DNA from: Hyphomonas chukchiensis
GTDB lineage: Bacteria > Pseudomonadota > Alphaproteobacteria > Caulobacterales > Hyphomonadaceae
Direction: 5' to 3'
NCBI RefSeq assembly: GCF_000682695.1
Contig: NZ_AWFG01000018.1
Coordinates: 1 to 64,000, forward strand
Length of the DNA: 64,000 bases
Position numbers and translations under genes: made by a program. The notes under the pieces were generated by a model, which ran no database searches, was not told where the DNA came from, and saw only the letters and a program-made list of their open reading frames with translations. Of this stretch, positions 17,627 through 25,860 are shown one piece after another. Within the stretch, counting starts at the first letter, position 1. Each line of letters opens with the position of its first letter.

Positions 17627-18694
17627 ATGGGCACGCCCATGACCCTGATGCATGCGCGTCCGAAAGGGCGTGCCGGCATCCAGACGCCATTGCTCGGCTT
17701 CCTGGCCGGGCCCCATGCCGACCTGATCGCTCAGGCCTGGCCAGCGCCGCACAGCGGGTTCTTCACCCTGCCAACGGCGCGTCGCCATGCCGCCGCGATC
17801 CTGCTTGGCCGCGCGCCGGAGATGCGCATGAGCGAGATCATCCATGCGGTTGAGCGTGGGCGTGATCGCGACGTTGCGTGCCTCCTGATGCGGGGCGAAG
17901 CGCCGGGCGGCCTGATGAAGGCGCTCGGCCGGCTTGGCGAGATTCTGTGGGAGGCGGGCGACTATACCCGTTTCCTCAGCCTCTTTGCCGAGGACGAGGC
18001 GGCGCGTGTGCTGCGGCACATGAAGGTTATCGGTGCTGATCGGCTCGCGCTGATCGGCAAGCTGCCGATCCAGTTGCGGCAGGCCGGGGTCATTTCGTGG
18101 TTGCCGGCCTTGCCGGCCGCTGTGGAGGACCTTGCCGAGGCGTTCCGCCTGGCCTTGCTCATTCATGGGGCAGGCGAGGCAGTCGCCATGGCGAGCCGCT
18201 GGAACCGGGCGCGCGATACGCTTGCCCTGTTCGACATGGCGGCTGAGGCGCTTCAGCCAGTCCGGTTCGGCGCCATCATGGCGCCGCCGCGCCTGCCGGA
18301 GGCCTTCGTGCCGGTGAATGACCGCAAGGCACTGGTCAGCGTCGCGCTCGAGTTTCGCAATTGCTTGCGGGACTTCGCGGGCGACCTCGCCGCCGGGCGG
18401 ATGGTGGTCTTCACTGTCCGCGAGACGGGTGAGCCGGTGGCTGTTGCCCTGCGGCAGGATCCGGCTGGCTGGCGTCTTGCGGAAGCGCGGGGCGAGCAGA
18501 ACGTGGACACAAGCGATGCGGCGCTTCGGCGTATCGTGGCTGTCCTCGAAACGGCCGGTGTCCGCACCGGGCAATCGACCTGGGCGCTGGCCCGCCAGCT
18601 GCACGATCATGCGTGCGACCGGTGCGGTCCGGCCCATGTCGGCCCGCGTGAAACATGGCGTGACCGGCTAGCGCTGGGCGCGCTGTGGGACTGA
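17627..18694 (+). CDS. Unassigned protein with a PcfJ-like C-terminal region
   Basis: 355 residues, no signal peptide, no membrane segment. Residues 1-230 are mostly amphipathic helices rich in Ala, Leu and Arg. The segment around residues 240-300 (EFRNCLRDFAGDLAAGRMVV, then a GEPVA strand and GWRLAEARGEQN) resembles the C-terminal domain of PcfJ-like proteins of unknown function. The tail has a CDRCGP pair of cysteines. The ATG at 17627 is set by GAAAGGAGGTG (17612-17622), an unusually long match to the 16S anti-Shine-Dalgarno. Proximity to rtcB suggests, but does not show, an RNA-repair link. Confidence 0.6.
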   Translation: MGTPMTLMHARPKGRAGIQTPLLGFLAGPHADLIAQAWPAPHSGFFTLPTARRHAAAILLGRAPEMRMSEIIHAVERGRDRDVACLLMRGEAPGGLMKALGRLGEILWEAGDYTRFLSLFAEDEAARVLRHMKVIGADRLALIGKLPIQLRQAGVISWLPALPAAVEDLAEAFRLALLIHGAGEAVAMASRWNRARDTLALFDMAAEALQPVRFGAIMAPPRLPEAFVPVNDRKALVSVALEFRNCLRDFAGDLAAGRMVVFTVRETGEPVAVALRQDPAGWRLAEARGEQNVDTSDAALRRIVAVLETAGVRTGQSTWALARQLHDHACDRCGPAHVGPRETWRDRLALGALWD

Positions 18695-18707
18695 TGCGTC
18701 TGACGGA

Positions 18708-18742
18708 ATGCCCCTTCTTCCGACCGGAAGGAGGGGCATTTT
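18708..18742 (+). terminator. Terminator after the PcfJ-like gene
   Basis: AATGCCCCT pairs with AGGGGCATT around an inner CTTCC/GGAAG stem, ending in TTTTG. It closes the rtcB locus. Confidence 0.7.
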
Positions 18743-18836
18743 GCATTTGCCCAATCATTGATCCGACCCGGACCGCGACAAAAGGATTACAAATCCGAAA
18801 TTGTCTTTGTCTCAATAAGTGCCGTAGAAGTTTGCC

Positions 18837-19898
18837 ATGTCGATTTGGAAAGCTGCGGTCATTGTTGCCGCGTCAGTCAGTCTTGCAGGGTGTGGCGGTG
18901 GAGGCTCGGGCTCTTCATCGGGAGCAGTTGTTGTGCCGCCTTCACCTCCTCCTCCGCCGCCCGCACCGCCGCCACCTCCTCCTCCGCCGTCCCCTCCGGT
19001 AACGCCGTCTCCGCCACCACCCCCACCACCACCCGGGCCGCAGCGCTATGTGGATGAAGTGTTCACCAGTACGAACCGGACATCCGATGTGGTATTTGGT
19101 GAAGCCGACCGGAGCATGGGCACCCAGACGCTCCGCATGGATATCTACACGCCGGTCGGGGATACTGAGACGGATCGGCCTGTTTTCGTGCTTGCCTTCG
19201 GTGGCGGATTTACGGAGGGCAGTCGCCGGGATCCGCTCGTCGTTTCGGTTGCTCAAAGCCTTGCGCGGCGAGGTTATGTCACCGCGTCAATCGATTATCG
19301 CTTTTTTGAAACCACGCCGGTCACGGAAGATGACGCGGATATTGCGATCATTGAGGCCATGTATGACATGCGCGCCGCGGTCCGCTTCCTGCGCCAGGAT
19401 GCGGAAGGGGCCGATGTCTATGGCACGCGAGACGATGCCGTTTTCGTCGGTGGCATTTCCTCGGGCGGTATCATGGCCTCATTCGCGGGCGCGCTGGACA
19501 TGGGGGATGGCCTGTCGACGAATGTGCGCAATTTCCTGACCGCGCATAATGGCACTGCCGGCGACAGCAGCACGAATACGGGCATTTCCTCGGATGTTCA
19601 GGGTGTCTTCAGCATATCGGGCGGCCTGACGGATTTTCTCTGGATCGATGCGGATACGGCGCCCATCTATGCGGCGCATGAAGAGTATGATCCCACCGTG
19701 CCGTGCCGGTATGCCATGGGCGATGCCGGCTTCAGCCTGGCGGGCGGGTGCGACATGGTTCAGATCGCGCAATCCTATGGTGTCGATGCAGAGCTCTACC
19801 TTGTGCCGGGCGCGAACACGCACGTTGGCTACAACAATGCCCAGGTGGAGGAATTCATCGATGGGGCTGCGGCCTTCTTCGCGGCGCAAATTCCCTGA
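18837..19898 (+). CDS. Poly-proline lipoprotein esterase (alpha/beta hydrolase)
   Basis: 353 residues. Lipobox LAGC (Cys19) after a short hydrophobic signal, a Gly/Ser patch, then a proline-dominated linker at about residues 34-67 that probably spans from the membrane or through peptidoglycan. The rest is an alpha/beta hydrolase of the carboxylesterase/lipase type: oxyanion-hole FGGGF (about 121-125), nucleophile elbow GISSG with Ser208, and a late NTHVGY histidine. Likely an outer-membrane-anchored esterase; substrate unknown. No operon partner. Confidence 0.75.
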   Translation: MSIWKAAVIVAASVSLAGCGGGGSGSSSGAVVVPPSPPPPPPAPPPPPPPPSPPVTPSPPPPPPPPGPQRYVDEVFTSTNRTSDVVFGEADRSMGTQTLRMDIYTPVGDTETDRPVFVLAFGGGFTEGSRRDPLVVSVAQSLARRGYVTASIDYRFFETTPVTEDDADIAIIEAMYDMRAAVRFLRQDAEGADVYGTRDDAVFVGGISSGGIMASFAGALDMGDGLSTNVRNFLTAHNGTAGDSSTNTGISSDVQGVFSISGGLTDFLWIDADTAPIYAAHEEYDPTVPCRYAMGDAGFSLAGGCDMVQIAQSYGVDAELYLVPGANTHVGYNNAQVEEFIDGAAAFFAAQIP

Positions 19899-19914
19899 CC
19901 GTCGGCGGGCGGGG

Positions 19915-20645
19915 CTATTCTCTCGCTGCGCGGGGTGAGGCATCCCGGAACAGGTAGGCGAACAGGGCGACCGCAACGCAAGACCCGGCAATCTGCGCCG
20001 CGATGAAGGGCAGTACGGATGCAGGCGCAATCCCTGCAAATGTGTCGCTGAGCGCGCGGGCGATTGTGACGGCCGGGTTCGCAAAGGATGTCGACGCCGT
20101 GAACCAGTAGGCGGCCGTTATATAGAGCCCCACCATGACGGGCACGGCCTCTGCCCGCACGCGAATTCCAGCCAGAATGGTGAGGACGAGCCCGAATGTG
20201 GCAATGCCTTCGGAGAAGTCCTGCGCGCCGCCGCTGCGATCTGTCTGTGATATCTGAAGCAGGGGTTCGGCAAACATCAGGTGGGCCGTCCAGACGCCGA
20301 TGATTGCGCCAGCGACCTGCACAGCGATATAGGCGGCCGCCAGAGCCGGCGATATCTCCCGGCGCAAGGCAAAGGCCAGCGTGGCGGCCGGATTGAAATG
20401 AGCGCCCGAGAGTGGCCCGAACATGGTGATCAGCACGACAAGTCCGGCCCCTGTGGCCAGCGTATTTCCAAGCAGGGCAATCGCCGAATTGCCGTCGGCC
20501 AGCCTGTCGCCCATGATGCTGACCCGATCACGATCGCGAGCAGCAGCGCAGTGCCCAGGCCTTCGGCGGCCAACCGGCGGCCCGCGCTTGTATCCAGCAG
20601 GGGCGGCTCAAAGCTGGCCGCAGGGGAGATTTCAGAGTCGGGCAT
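19915..20645 (-). pseudogene. Aquaporin/MIP family gene with a frameshift
   Basis: The first part (20645 to about 20520) reads MPDSEISPAASF... RRLAAEGLGTALLLAIVIGS. The second part, in another frame, continues DRLADGNSAIALLGNTLATG and carries both aquaporin half-site motifs, HFNPAATLA and ANPAVTIA. One missing base near 20519 (GTCAGCATC where GTCAGGCATC would keep the frame) separates them. Restored, the protein is about 242 residues with six membrane segments, similar to aquaporins of arsenic-resistance loci; no ars genes are next to it. It is either true decay or a sequencing error. Confidence 0.8.
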
Positions 20646-20727
20646 TGCGTAGCGGCTCCTGGTACACAGTCATGGAAGTGACAGCGGATATTTCAGAAGA
20701 GCCTGATGCCAGCAATGCACGTTTGGG

Positions 20728-21087
20728 TTACTCGCCGATATAGCTTTCGGACCCGGCGCCATCGACATGCCGCAGGCGTGCATCGGCAAGGGCAGGAGGG
20801 TCGAGCATACGCGCATTGATCCCCATGCGGTCGCGGGCCGGGTCGACCGGACTGAAGTGGGTGACGCATCCGCAGGTCCGGCAATGATGGAACCTGATCA
20901 ACTGGGCGTCCCATATATAGCTTTCGGTGCGGGCCTCCGAAGTCGTGAAACGGACCTCAAGCCGGCTTGTAATAGGCCCAGAGCGTGCCGTAGCGGCGAC
21001 AGATTGAGCAATTGCAATGGTCACCTGGGCTGGCGCAGTTTACCGCGTGAATTGCACGGCGCCGCAGTGGCAGGATGCGTTGGTCAT
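20728..21087 (-). pseudogene. GFA (glutathione-dependent formaldehyde-activating) family gene, broken in three frames
   Basis: Three pieces in three frames together make one small GFA-family zinc protein: MTNASCHCGAVQFT from 21087; DHCNCSICRRYGTLWAYYKPA in the next frame; and EVRFTTSEARTESYIW to the end with HHCRTCGCVTH and RDRMGINARMLDPP. All zinc-ligand cysteines survive across the pieces. The breaks lie near 21048 (one base short) and near 20959 (one base extra). No single frame encodes the protein. Confidence 0.8.
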
Positions 21088-21143
21088 GGCGAGATCCTCA
21101 GGGCATTCCATGCCTCGCCTTAAATCCTGTTTGCGCTGAAAAC

Positions 21144-22130
21144 TCAATCGTCGCGAAGGTGCGTCGCCGCGGCACGTTGGCGAACGCTGACCATGTCCTT
21201 CTTCTGGGCCCGGAGGCTAAGGACAAGGAAGTTCCTGCGGCGGTCGAGTTGGACCCTGAAGTTGGAAAGGTAGTCGAGCCCCAGAACCATGGCAGGTGTA
21301 TCGACCATGCTCAGATGCTCGAACAGGGGCGGGTCGGCGACGATCAGGTCAGGCCGGGAGACACTGTGCTTGCCGAGCTGAATTTTCCGCCCCGTGGCGA
21401 CCCGTACATCTATACCATTCCCGGTAATGCCTTGCAGAAGCTGAGTCTCCTCAACATTCGGCTTCATGTCGGCATCGGCCGCAAAACGGCTGTTGATATA
21501 GGAAACGCTAGACCCGGTATCGATAAGGGCCAAGCCCTTGCGTCCATTGAGCTTCACTTCGGCAAACCAGAGCCCGCTTATCTGGTGCATGGGCAGGTGG
21601 CTTATGGTCTTCGTGAAGTTCGAGTCGGGCCGGCCATCATAGATGAGGACGCGGCGCTCGACGAAGTCAAAGTCTACCACGTCGCCTTCCAGAACCGTCA
21701 GGGGGACGACGTTTTTGACGCCGACAACTTCTATGCGCTGGTTAAGGGCTGCGGCCACATCGGTGAAACGGCAATTACCCGCCGCAATGCTGTCCAGGTA
21801 AACGATCGGATAGGCCTGCGGGCCTTCAAGGCCAAGGACATTGACCATGGATGCATCGGGCGGCGCGACGCCGGCGCGTTTGGCGGTTGCCAAGCCGATC
21901 ATCGCATATGTGGCCGCCGTATCGATCACGCCGATGGCGGCGGTGTTGTCATTCAAGGTCAGTGGGACAACGATATTGCCATGCATATCAAAATTGAACG
22001 GAATGGACTGGCGTTCACTTGCATGCGCCGCAAGGGAGCTCGCCAGACACATGGCAGCCATGGTGGCCTGGGCTAAGCGGTGCAGCCATTTTCCTGTCGG
22101 GCTGCGTGTCGACTTTTTCCTCCCGTGCAT
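21144..22130 (-). CDS. Secreted retropepsin-like aspartic protease
   Basis: 328 residues from the ATG at 22130 (MHGRKKSTRSPTGKWLHRL), which opens a basic-then-hydrophobic signal peptide ending near AAHASE. Two retropepsin-like halves follow: the first motif is VIDTAATYAMIG (DTA in place of DTG), the second LIDTGSSVSYIN. A longer frame reaches 22385 but runs into the divergent gene and lacks homology. A periplasmic protease is likely; the first Asp motif is slightly degenerate. Confidence 0.7.
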   Translation of the reverse strand: MHGRKKSTRSPTGKWLHRLAQATMAAMCLASSLAAHASERQSIPFNFDMHGNIVVPLTLNDNTAAIGVIDTAATYAMIGLATAKRAGVAPPDASMVNVLGLEGPQAYPIVYLDSIAAGNCRFTDVAAALNQRIEVVGVKNVVPLTVLEGDVVDFDFVERRVLIYDGRPDSNFTKTISHLPMHQISGLWFAEVKLNGRKGLALIDTGSSVSYINSRFAADADMKPNVEETQLLQGITGNGIDVRVATGRKIQLGKHSVSRPDLIVADPPLFEHLSMVDTPAMVLGLDYLSNFRVQLDRRRNFLVLSLRAQKKDMVSVRQRAAATHLRDD

Positions 22131-22266
22131 CGCGTATCCTCGCTCTTGCAATACACAGAATGACACGATTTCGGTTCGCGGCCAAACCGCGCCTTCAGGC
22201 CATACGCTTTCCTGTTGCCATTCTGTGGTATATCGTGTGCCCAACGAGACATGGAGGAGACACAAC

Positions 22267-22863
22267 ATGGCCGACGGACACGACATCGAAGAGCGTGCAA
22301 AATTCCGCGAAATGCTGGAGGGAACGCCGGAAGACTGGGGCATCATCGCCACGCACGCCAAGCAGTTCAACAAGGGCCTCGCCAAGCGCGTGCTGGACCA
22401 TTTGAAGCTGCTGGACGGTGATTATGGTGGCTTCCCGGTCGACAGGCTGACCCACTCGCTGCAGACGGCAACGCGCGCTCATCGCGACGGGCGTGACGAG
22501 GAATATGTCGTCTGCGCCCTGCTGCATGATATCGGTGATACGCTCGGCAGCATGAACCACCCGGATGTCGCCGCGGCGATCCTGAAGCCTTTCGTGTCAG
22601 AGGCCAACCTGTTCATGGTCGCCAATCATGGTGCGTTCCAGGGCTATTACTTCTTTGAATATCTTGGCCTCGACAAGAACATGCGTGAGCAGTTCAAGGA
22701 CAGCCCGCACTATGAATATTGCGCGCAGTTCTGCCATCTCTACGACCAGGCCGCGTTCGACCCTGATTATGAGAGCGAGCCGCTGGAATTCTTTGCGCCG
22801 ATGGTTGAGCGCGTCTTTTCCAAGCCGAAGAACTCGATGTATCTGAAAGCCATGCAGGACTAG
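22267..22863 (+). CDS. HD-domain phosphohydrolase
   Basis: 198 residues, starting at 22267 after GGAGGAGACACAAC. The HD metal motif is seen as THSLQTATRAHRDG with LLHDIGD near residues 84-90, and NHGAFQGYYFF follows. Resembles small metal-dependent HD hydrolases, some of which act on phosphonates or nucleotides; the substrate here is unknown. Divergent from the aspartic protease gene. Confidence 0.75.
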   Translation: MADGHDIEERAKFREMLEGTPEDWGIIATHAKQFNKGLAKRVLDHLKLLDGDYGGFPVDRLTHSLQTATRAHRDGRDEEYVVCALLHDIGDTLGSMNHPDVAAAILKPFVSEANLFMVANHGAFQGYYFFEYLGLDKNMREQFKDSPHYEYCAQFCHLYDQAAFDPDYESEPLEFFAPMVERVFSKPKNSMYLKAMQD

Positions 22864-22867
22864 AGCA

Positions 22868-22893
22868 AATGGCCTCCCCAAGGGGAGGCCATT
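22868..22893. terminator. Bidirectional hairpin terminator
   Basis: A 12-bp perfect inverted repeat, AATGGCCTCCCC with GGGGAGGCCATT, separated by AA, between the convergent HD and Kazal genes. Confidence 0.65.
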
Positions 22894-22899
22894 ACAGCG

Positions 22900-23262
22900 T
22901 CAGCCAGTGCAGGCGCCCTTGGTGGCAACGCTCGTGCCGTCGGCATGGGCTTCACACGTATTCGGATAGGTCTTGCCGTTGCAGCCGCAGACGGGCGCAT
23001 ATTCGCGTGTGCAGGCGGGCTTAATCTTCTGGCAGGTGCCGGCATAGTCGGCGGTGTTGACGCAAAGGCCGTCCGGAACGAGGCAGAAATAGCCGTCTTC
23101 GCATTGCAGGGCCGCGATGCCGCCGCAGGTCTCGCCTTCGGCGCTGATGGGCAATGCGACTGGTTCTGCAGCAGGTTTTGCGGTTTCGGCGGGCGAAGGG
23201 GCGCTACACGCCGTGGCAATCAGGAAGGCTGAAAATAGAAATGTAATGGCAGTAAAACGCAT
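22900..23262 (-). CDS. Kazal-domain lipoprotein
   Basis: 120 residues. Lipobox ATAC at about residue 19, a short Pro/Ala linker, then two cysteine-rich parts: CGGIAALQCEDGYFC...CVNTADYAGTC at about 46-77, and a Kazal-type serine-protease-inhibitor core CTREYAPVCGCNGKTYPNTC at about 83-103 ending in GAC. Kazal inhibitors block serine proteases by a reactive loop. A bacterial, surface-anchored version may protect against grazers' or neighbours' proteases. The disulfides imply a location outside the cytoplasm. Confidence 0.8.
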   Translation of the reverse strand: MRFTAITFLFSAFLIATACSAPSPAETAKPAAEPVALPISAEGETCGGIAALQCEDGYFCLVPDGLCVNTADYAGTCQKIKPACTREYAPVCGCNGKTYPNTCEAHADGTSVATKGACTG

Positions 23263-23321
23263 GGATTCCCCTCAATAGCGTGTGAGGAGAATCCTGCGCT
23301 TAAAACTCGCCTGAAGCAACC

Positions 23322-24242
23322 TTAGGCCTTCACACCACCGGCTACGACGGCAAACATGTGCTGGCCGTGTTCACCGCCGGCCTTGAAGGCTGGCAGGGTC
23401 CTGGACGTGTCGGTGATCTGGTCCCACTTGGCGGCAACAGCTTCAGCGGTGAGGTCGTCGCCGACGCCGACGAAGGCGCCTTCGGTTTCAACGATACGCG
23501 CGATCGAGAAGGCGCCTGCAGCGGCCGACAGGATGACGCCGGTCGGGGCATCTTCCTTGACGAGGTTCATCACGCCGGGCGACACGTATTCAGGCTTGAG
23601 CTGCTCGAGAACGGCCGGCGGCATCAGGCCTTCCGTCATCTGCGTGGCGGCAACCGGGCAGACGGCGTTGATCTTGATGTTGTTCTTCGCGCCTTCGATT
23701 TTCAGCGTGTTCATCATGCCGACGAGGCCGAGCTTGGCGGCGCCATAGTTGGCCTGGCCGAAGTTGCCGTAGAGGCCGGTCGAGGACGTCGTCACGACGA
23801 TACGGCCGTAATTTTGTTCCTTCATGATGTCCCAGGCGGCGTGGATCGGCATGAACGAGCCGCGCAGGTGAACGTCGATGACGAGGTCAATGTCGGTTTG
23901 CGTCATCTTGGAGAAGGACTTGTCGCGCAGAATGCCGGCATTGGCGATCAGGATGTCGATGCGACCCCATTTGGCCATCGTGTCGTCGATCATCTTCTTG
24001 ACGCCGGCAGCGTCGGCCACCGAGGAGCCATTGGCCATGGCTTCGCCGCCAAGGGCCTCGATTTCCTTCACGACGCCTTCAGCGGCGGCCGAGCTGCCGC
24101 CCGATCCGTCCATGCTGGAGCCGAGGTCGTTGACGACGACCTTTGCGCCGCGGCGGGCGAGTTCGAGGGCGTGGCAACGGCCAAGGCCGCCGCCGGCACC
24201 GGTAACGATGGCAACTTTGCCGTCAAAGCGGATATCGGACAT
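23322..24242 (-). CDS. Short-chain dehydrogenase (peroxisomal MFE-2-like 3-hydroxyacyl-CoA dehydrogenase)
   Basis: 306 residues from the ATG at 24242 (MSDIRFDGKVAIVTGAGGGLG). The NAD(P)-binding TGAGGGLGR, NAG at about 96, and catalytic SSTG with YGAAK are present. The insertion VNDLGSSMDGSGGSS and the C-terminal stretch match the dehydrogenase domain of multifunctional enzyme type 2. Probably acts in fatty-acid or steroid side-chain oxidation. Confidence 0.8.
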   Translation of the reverse strand: MSDIRFDGKVAIVTGAGGGLGRCHALELARRGAKVVVNDLGSSMDGSGGSSAAAEGVVKEIEALGGEAMANGSSVADAAGVKKMIDDTMAKWGRIDILIANAGILRDKSFSKMTQTDIDLVIDVHLRGSFMPIHAAWDIMKEQNYGRIVVTTSSTGLYGNFGQANYGAAKLGLVGMMNTLKIEGAKNNIKINAVCPVAATQMTEGLMPPAVLEQLKPEYVSPGVMNLVKEDAPTGVILSAAAGAFSIARIVETEGAFVGVGDDLTAEAVAAKWDQITDTSRTLPAFKAGGEHGQHMFAVVAGGVKA

Positions 24243-24397
24243 GGGAAAACTCCTGCAATTGCAACAAACGGTTCTGGCCGGTGTCACACCAGACGTTCAC
24301 GTAAACGTCAAGCCGCGTCCCTGCGTCATATCTTGCCGGAAGCGCATGCCCGTGGTCAGAGTGCCAAAAAGAAACGCATGAAATGGGAGGAATCAGC

Positions 24398-24766
24398 ATG
24401 CTGGCTTATGTGACGCTTGGAACCAATAACAAGGAAAAAGCCCTGGCTTTCTATGACGCCGTACTGGGCGAAATGGGCGCGAAACGCTTCTTCGCGAACG
24501 ACCGCCTGCAATTCTACGGCGTCGGCCCGGGCCAGCCCATGCTGGCGATTGGCGATCCGTATGACAAGGAAAGCGCCAGCTGCGGCAATGGCGTGATGCC
24601 GGCGCTGGCCTGCGCGGACAACGCAACGGTCGACAAGGTCTATAACAAGGCGATCAGCCTCGGCGCCGTTGACGAAGGCGCACCGGGCAACCGGATGCCG
24701 ACCTTCTATGGCGCCTATTTCCGCGATCCGGACGGCAACAAGATCTGCGTCTGCAAGCTCGGCTAG
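24398..24766 (+). CDS. VOC/glyoxalase family protein
   Basis: 122 residues. The start at 24398 is set by GGGAGGAATC. Pattern of a single VOC repeat pair: MLAYVTLGTNNKEKALAFYD at the N-terminus and AYFRDPDGNKICV at the C-terminus. Substrate unknown. Confidence 0.8.
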   Translation: MLAYVTLGTNNKEKALAFYDAVLGEMGAKRFFANDRLQFYGVGPGQPMLAIGDPYDKESASCGNGVMPALACADNATVDKVYNKAISLGAVDEGAPGNRMPTFYGAYFRDPDGNKICVCKLG

Positions 24767-24884
24767 ACTGTCACCGAGTCCGCTGCTCCGGTTACGGCTG
24801 GAGCGGCGGATTGGTATTCGACTGGCGCGACCTGCCGAGCGGGCGCCCAGTGCTTTCCTGAAACCGGACGGAAAGGACACGCGC

Positions 24885-25289
24885 ATACTTGAATACAATG
24901 TTAGTGCGAGGCGGGTCGATGCGCATGGCAGCGAGGCGCGGGCCAAAGAGGCCGTGCTGGTCATCGATACAGACATGAAGGGAAGGCGTGATGCCTTCAA
25001 TCCAGCAGAACTCCTGCTGGCCTCGGTGGCGGCCTGCATGCTGAAAGGCGTCGAGCGCGTGACGCCGATGCTCGAATTCCAGCTGCGCGGCATCGAGATC
25101 AGCCTGCACGGGATGCGTCAGGATTCACCGCCGAAAATGGTGTCCATCGCCTACGAGATTGTCGTGGATAGTGACGAGACGGATCACCGGCTCGAACTGC
25201 TGCACAAGAACGTCCGGAAATTCGGCACAATATCAAATACGGTCGCAGACGCACTGGACCTGTCGGGCACGCTGACGCGTAAGGCGTAG
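24885..25289 (+). CDS. OsmC/Ohr-like protein with a non-standard start
   Basis: Homology to the OsmC family begins at LEYNVSARRVDAHGSEAR and includes DAFNPAELLLASVAACMLKG (residues about 35-54) with the reactive cysteine, and DHRLELLHKNV. The codon where the family places its initiator is ATA (24885-24887), eight bases after GGAAAGGA. No ATG, GTG or TTG lies in frame nearby; a CTG at 24858 is the only other candidate. The gene may be silent, use a rare start, or carry a sequence error. Expected role: thiol peroxidase of organic hydroperoxides. Confidence 0.65.
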   Translation: MLEYNVSARRVDAHGSEARAKEAVLVIDTDMKGRRDAFNPAELLLASVAACMLKGVERVTPMLEFQLRGIEISLHGMRQDSPPKMVSIAYEIVVDSDETDHRLELLHKNVRKFGTISNTVADALDLSGTLTRKA

Positions 25290-25308
25290 CTAGATGGACT
25301 GAGAAGCG

Positions 25309-25340
25309 CATCCCCCTCATCGCCGAGCGAGAGGGGGATG
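25309..25340. terminator. Convergent hairpin terminator
   Basis: CATCCCCCTC (25309-25318) pairs with GAGGGGGATG (25331-25340), 10 bp, between the OsmC-like gene and the small lipoprotein. Confidence 0.6.
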
Positions 25341-25364
25341 GCTTTAGGTCATTTCAGACCTGGA

Positions 25365-25622
25365 TCATTCCGGGTCGGCGGCGTCTTCGGCAGCGTCGTG
25401 GACGGCGTCGACAGGGTCGGTGTTTTCATTGCCCGTCACTTCGTCGATCGCTTCGCCGGCATTTTCGAGCATGCCGTCATCGTGGTCGACTTCACCCGTG
25501 ACGGCTTCTTCGATGGCGGAATCCATCTTCTCGCCTGTCTTCTCGGCACTCGAATTCTCGCCACATGCGGCCAGCATGAGAAGGCCGGCCAGCATCAGGC
25601 CTGTCGTTTTCAATTTCCGCAT
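25365..25622 (-). CDS. Small acidic lipoprotein
   Basis: 85 residues from the ATG at 25622, preceded by GGAGCAG. Signal MRKLKTTGLMLAGLLMLAAC with lipobox LAAC. The mature part is rich in Asp and Glu (GEKMDSAIEEAVTGEVDHDD and onward) with no recognised domain. Function unknown. Confidence 0.65.
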   Translation of the reverse strand: MRKLKTTGLMLAGLLMLAACGENSSAEKTGEKMDSAIEEAVTGEVDHDDGMLENAGEAIDEVTGNENTDPVDAVHDAAEDAADPE

Positions 25623-25819
25623 TTTACTGCTCCTGTCGTTTTGATCGGATAGTCGGACAGGGACGCATGGCCCCGGAGCCCGGTCCTGCCTGCGTTGGCG
25701 AGCGTGGACTGGCATAAGCATGGCCGCATCGCTGTCGATTCGCAATGTCTGTGCGATTGTGAGGAGAAGCATGACCGTAACCGCGAGGGGCTCGATGGGG
25801 ATCCGGTCTTCAATGGCAT

Positions 25820-25843
25820 GAGATCCCGGCATTCGCCGGGATG
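25820..25843. repeat. Short palindromic repeat-like hairpin
   Basis: ATCCCGGC and GCCGGGAT around ATTC (about 25823-25842). This matches the look of dispersed intergenic palindromes that many alphaproteobacteria carry. No second copy was confirmed in this window. The rest of 25623-25860 shows no convincing gene. Confidence 0.35.
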
Positions 25844-25860
25844 GTGGGTGGGGAGCACGT

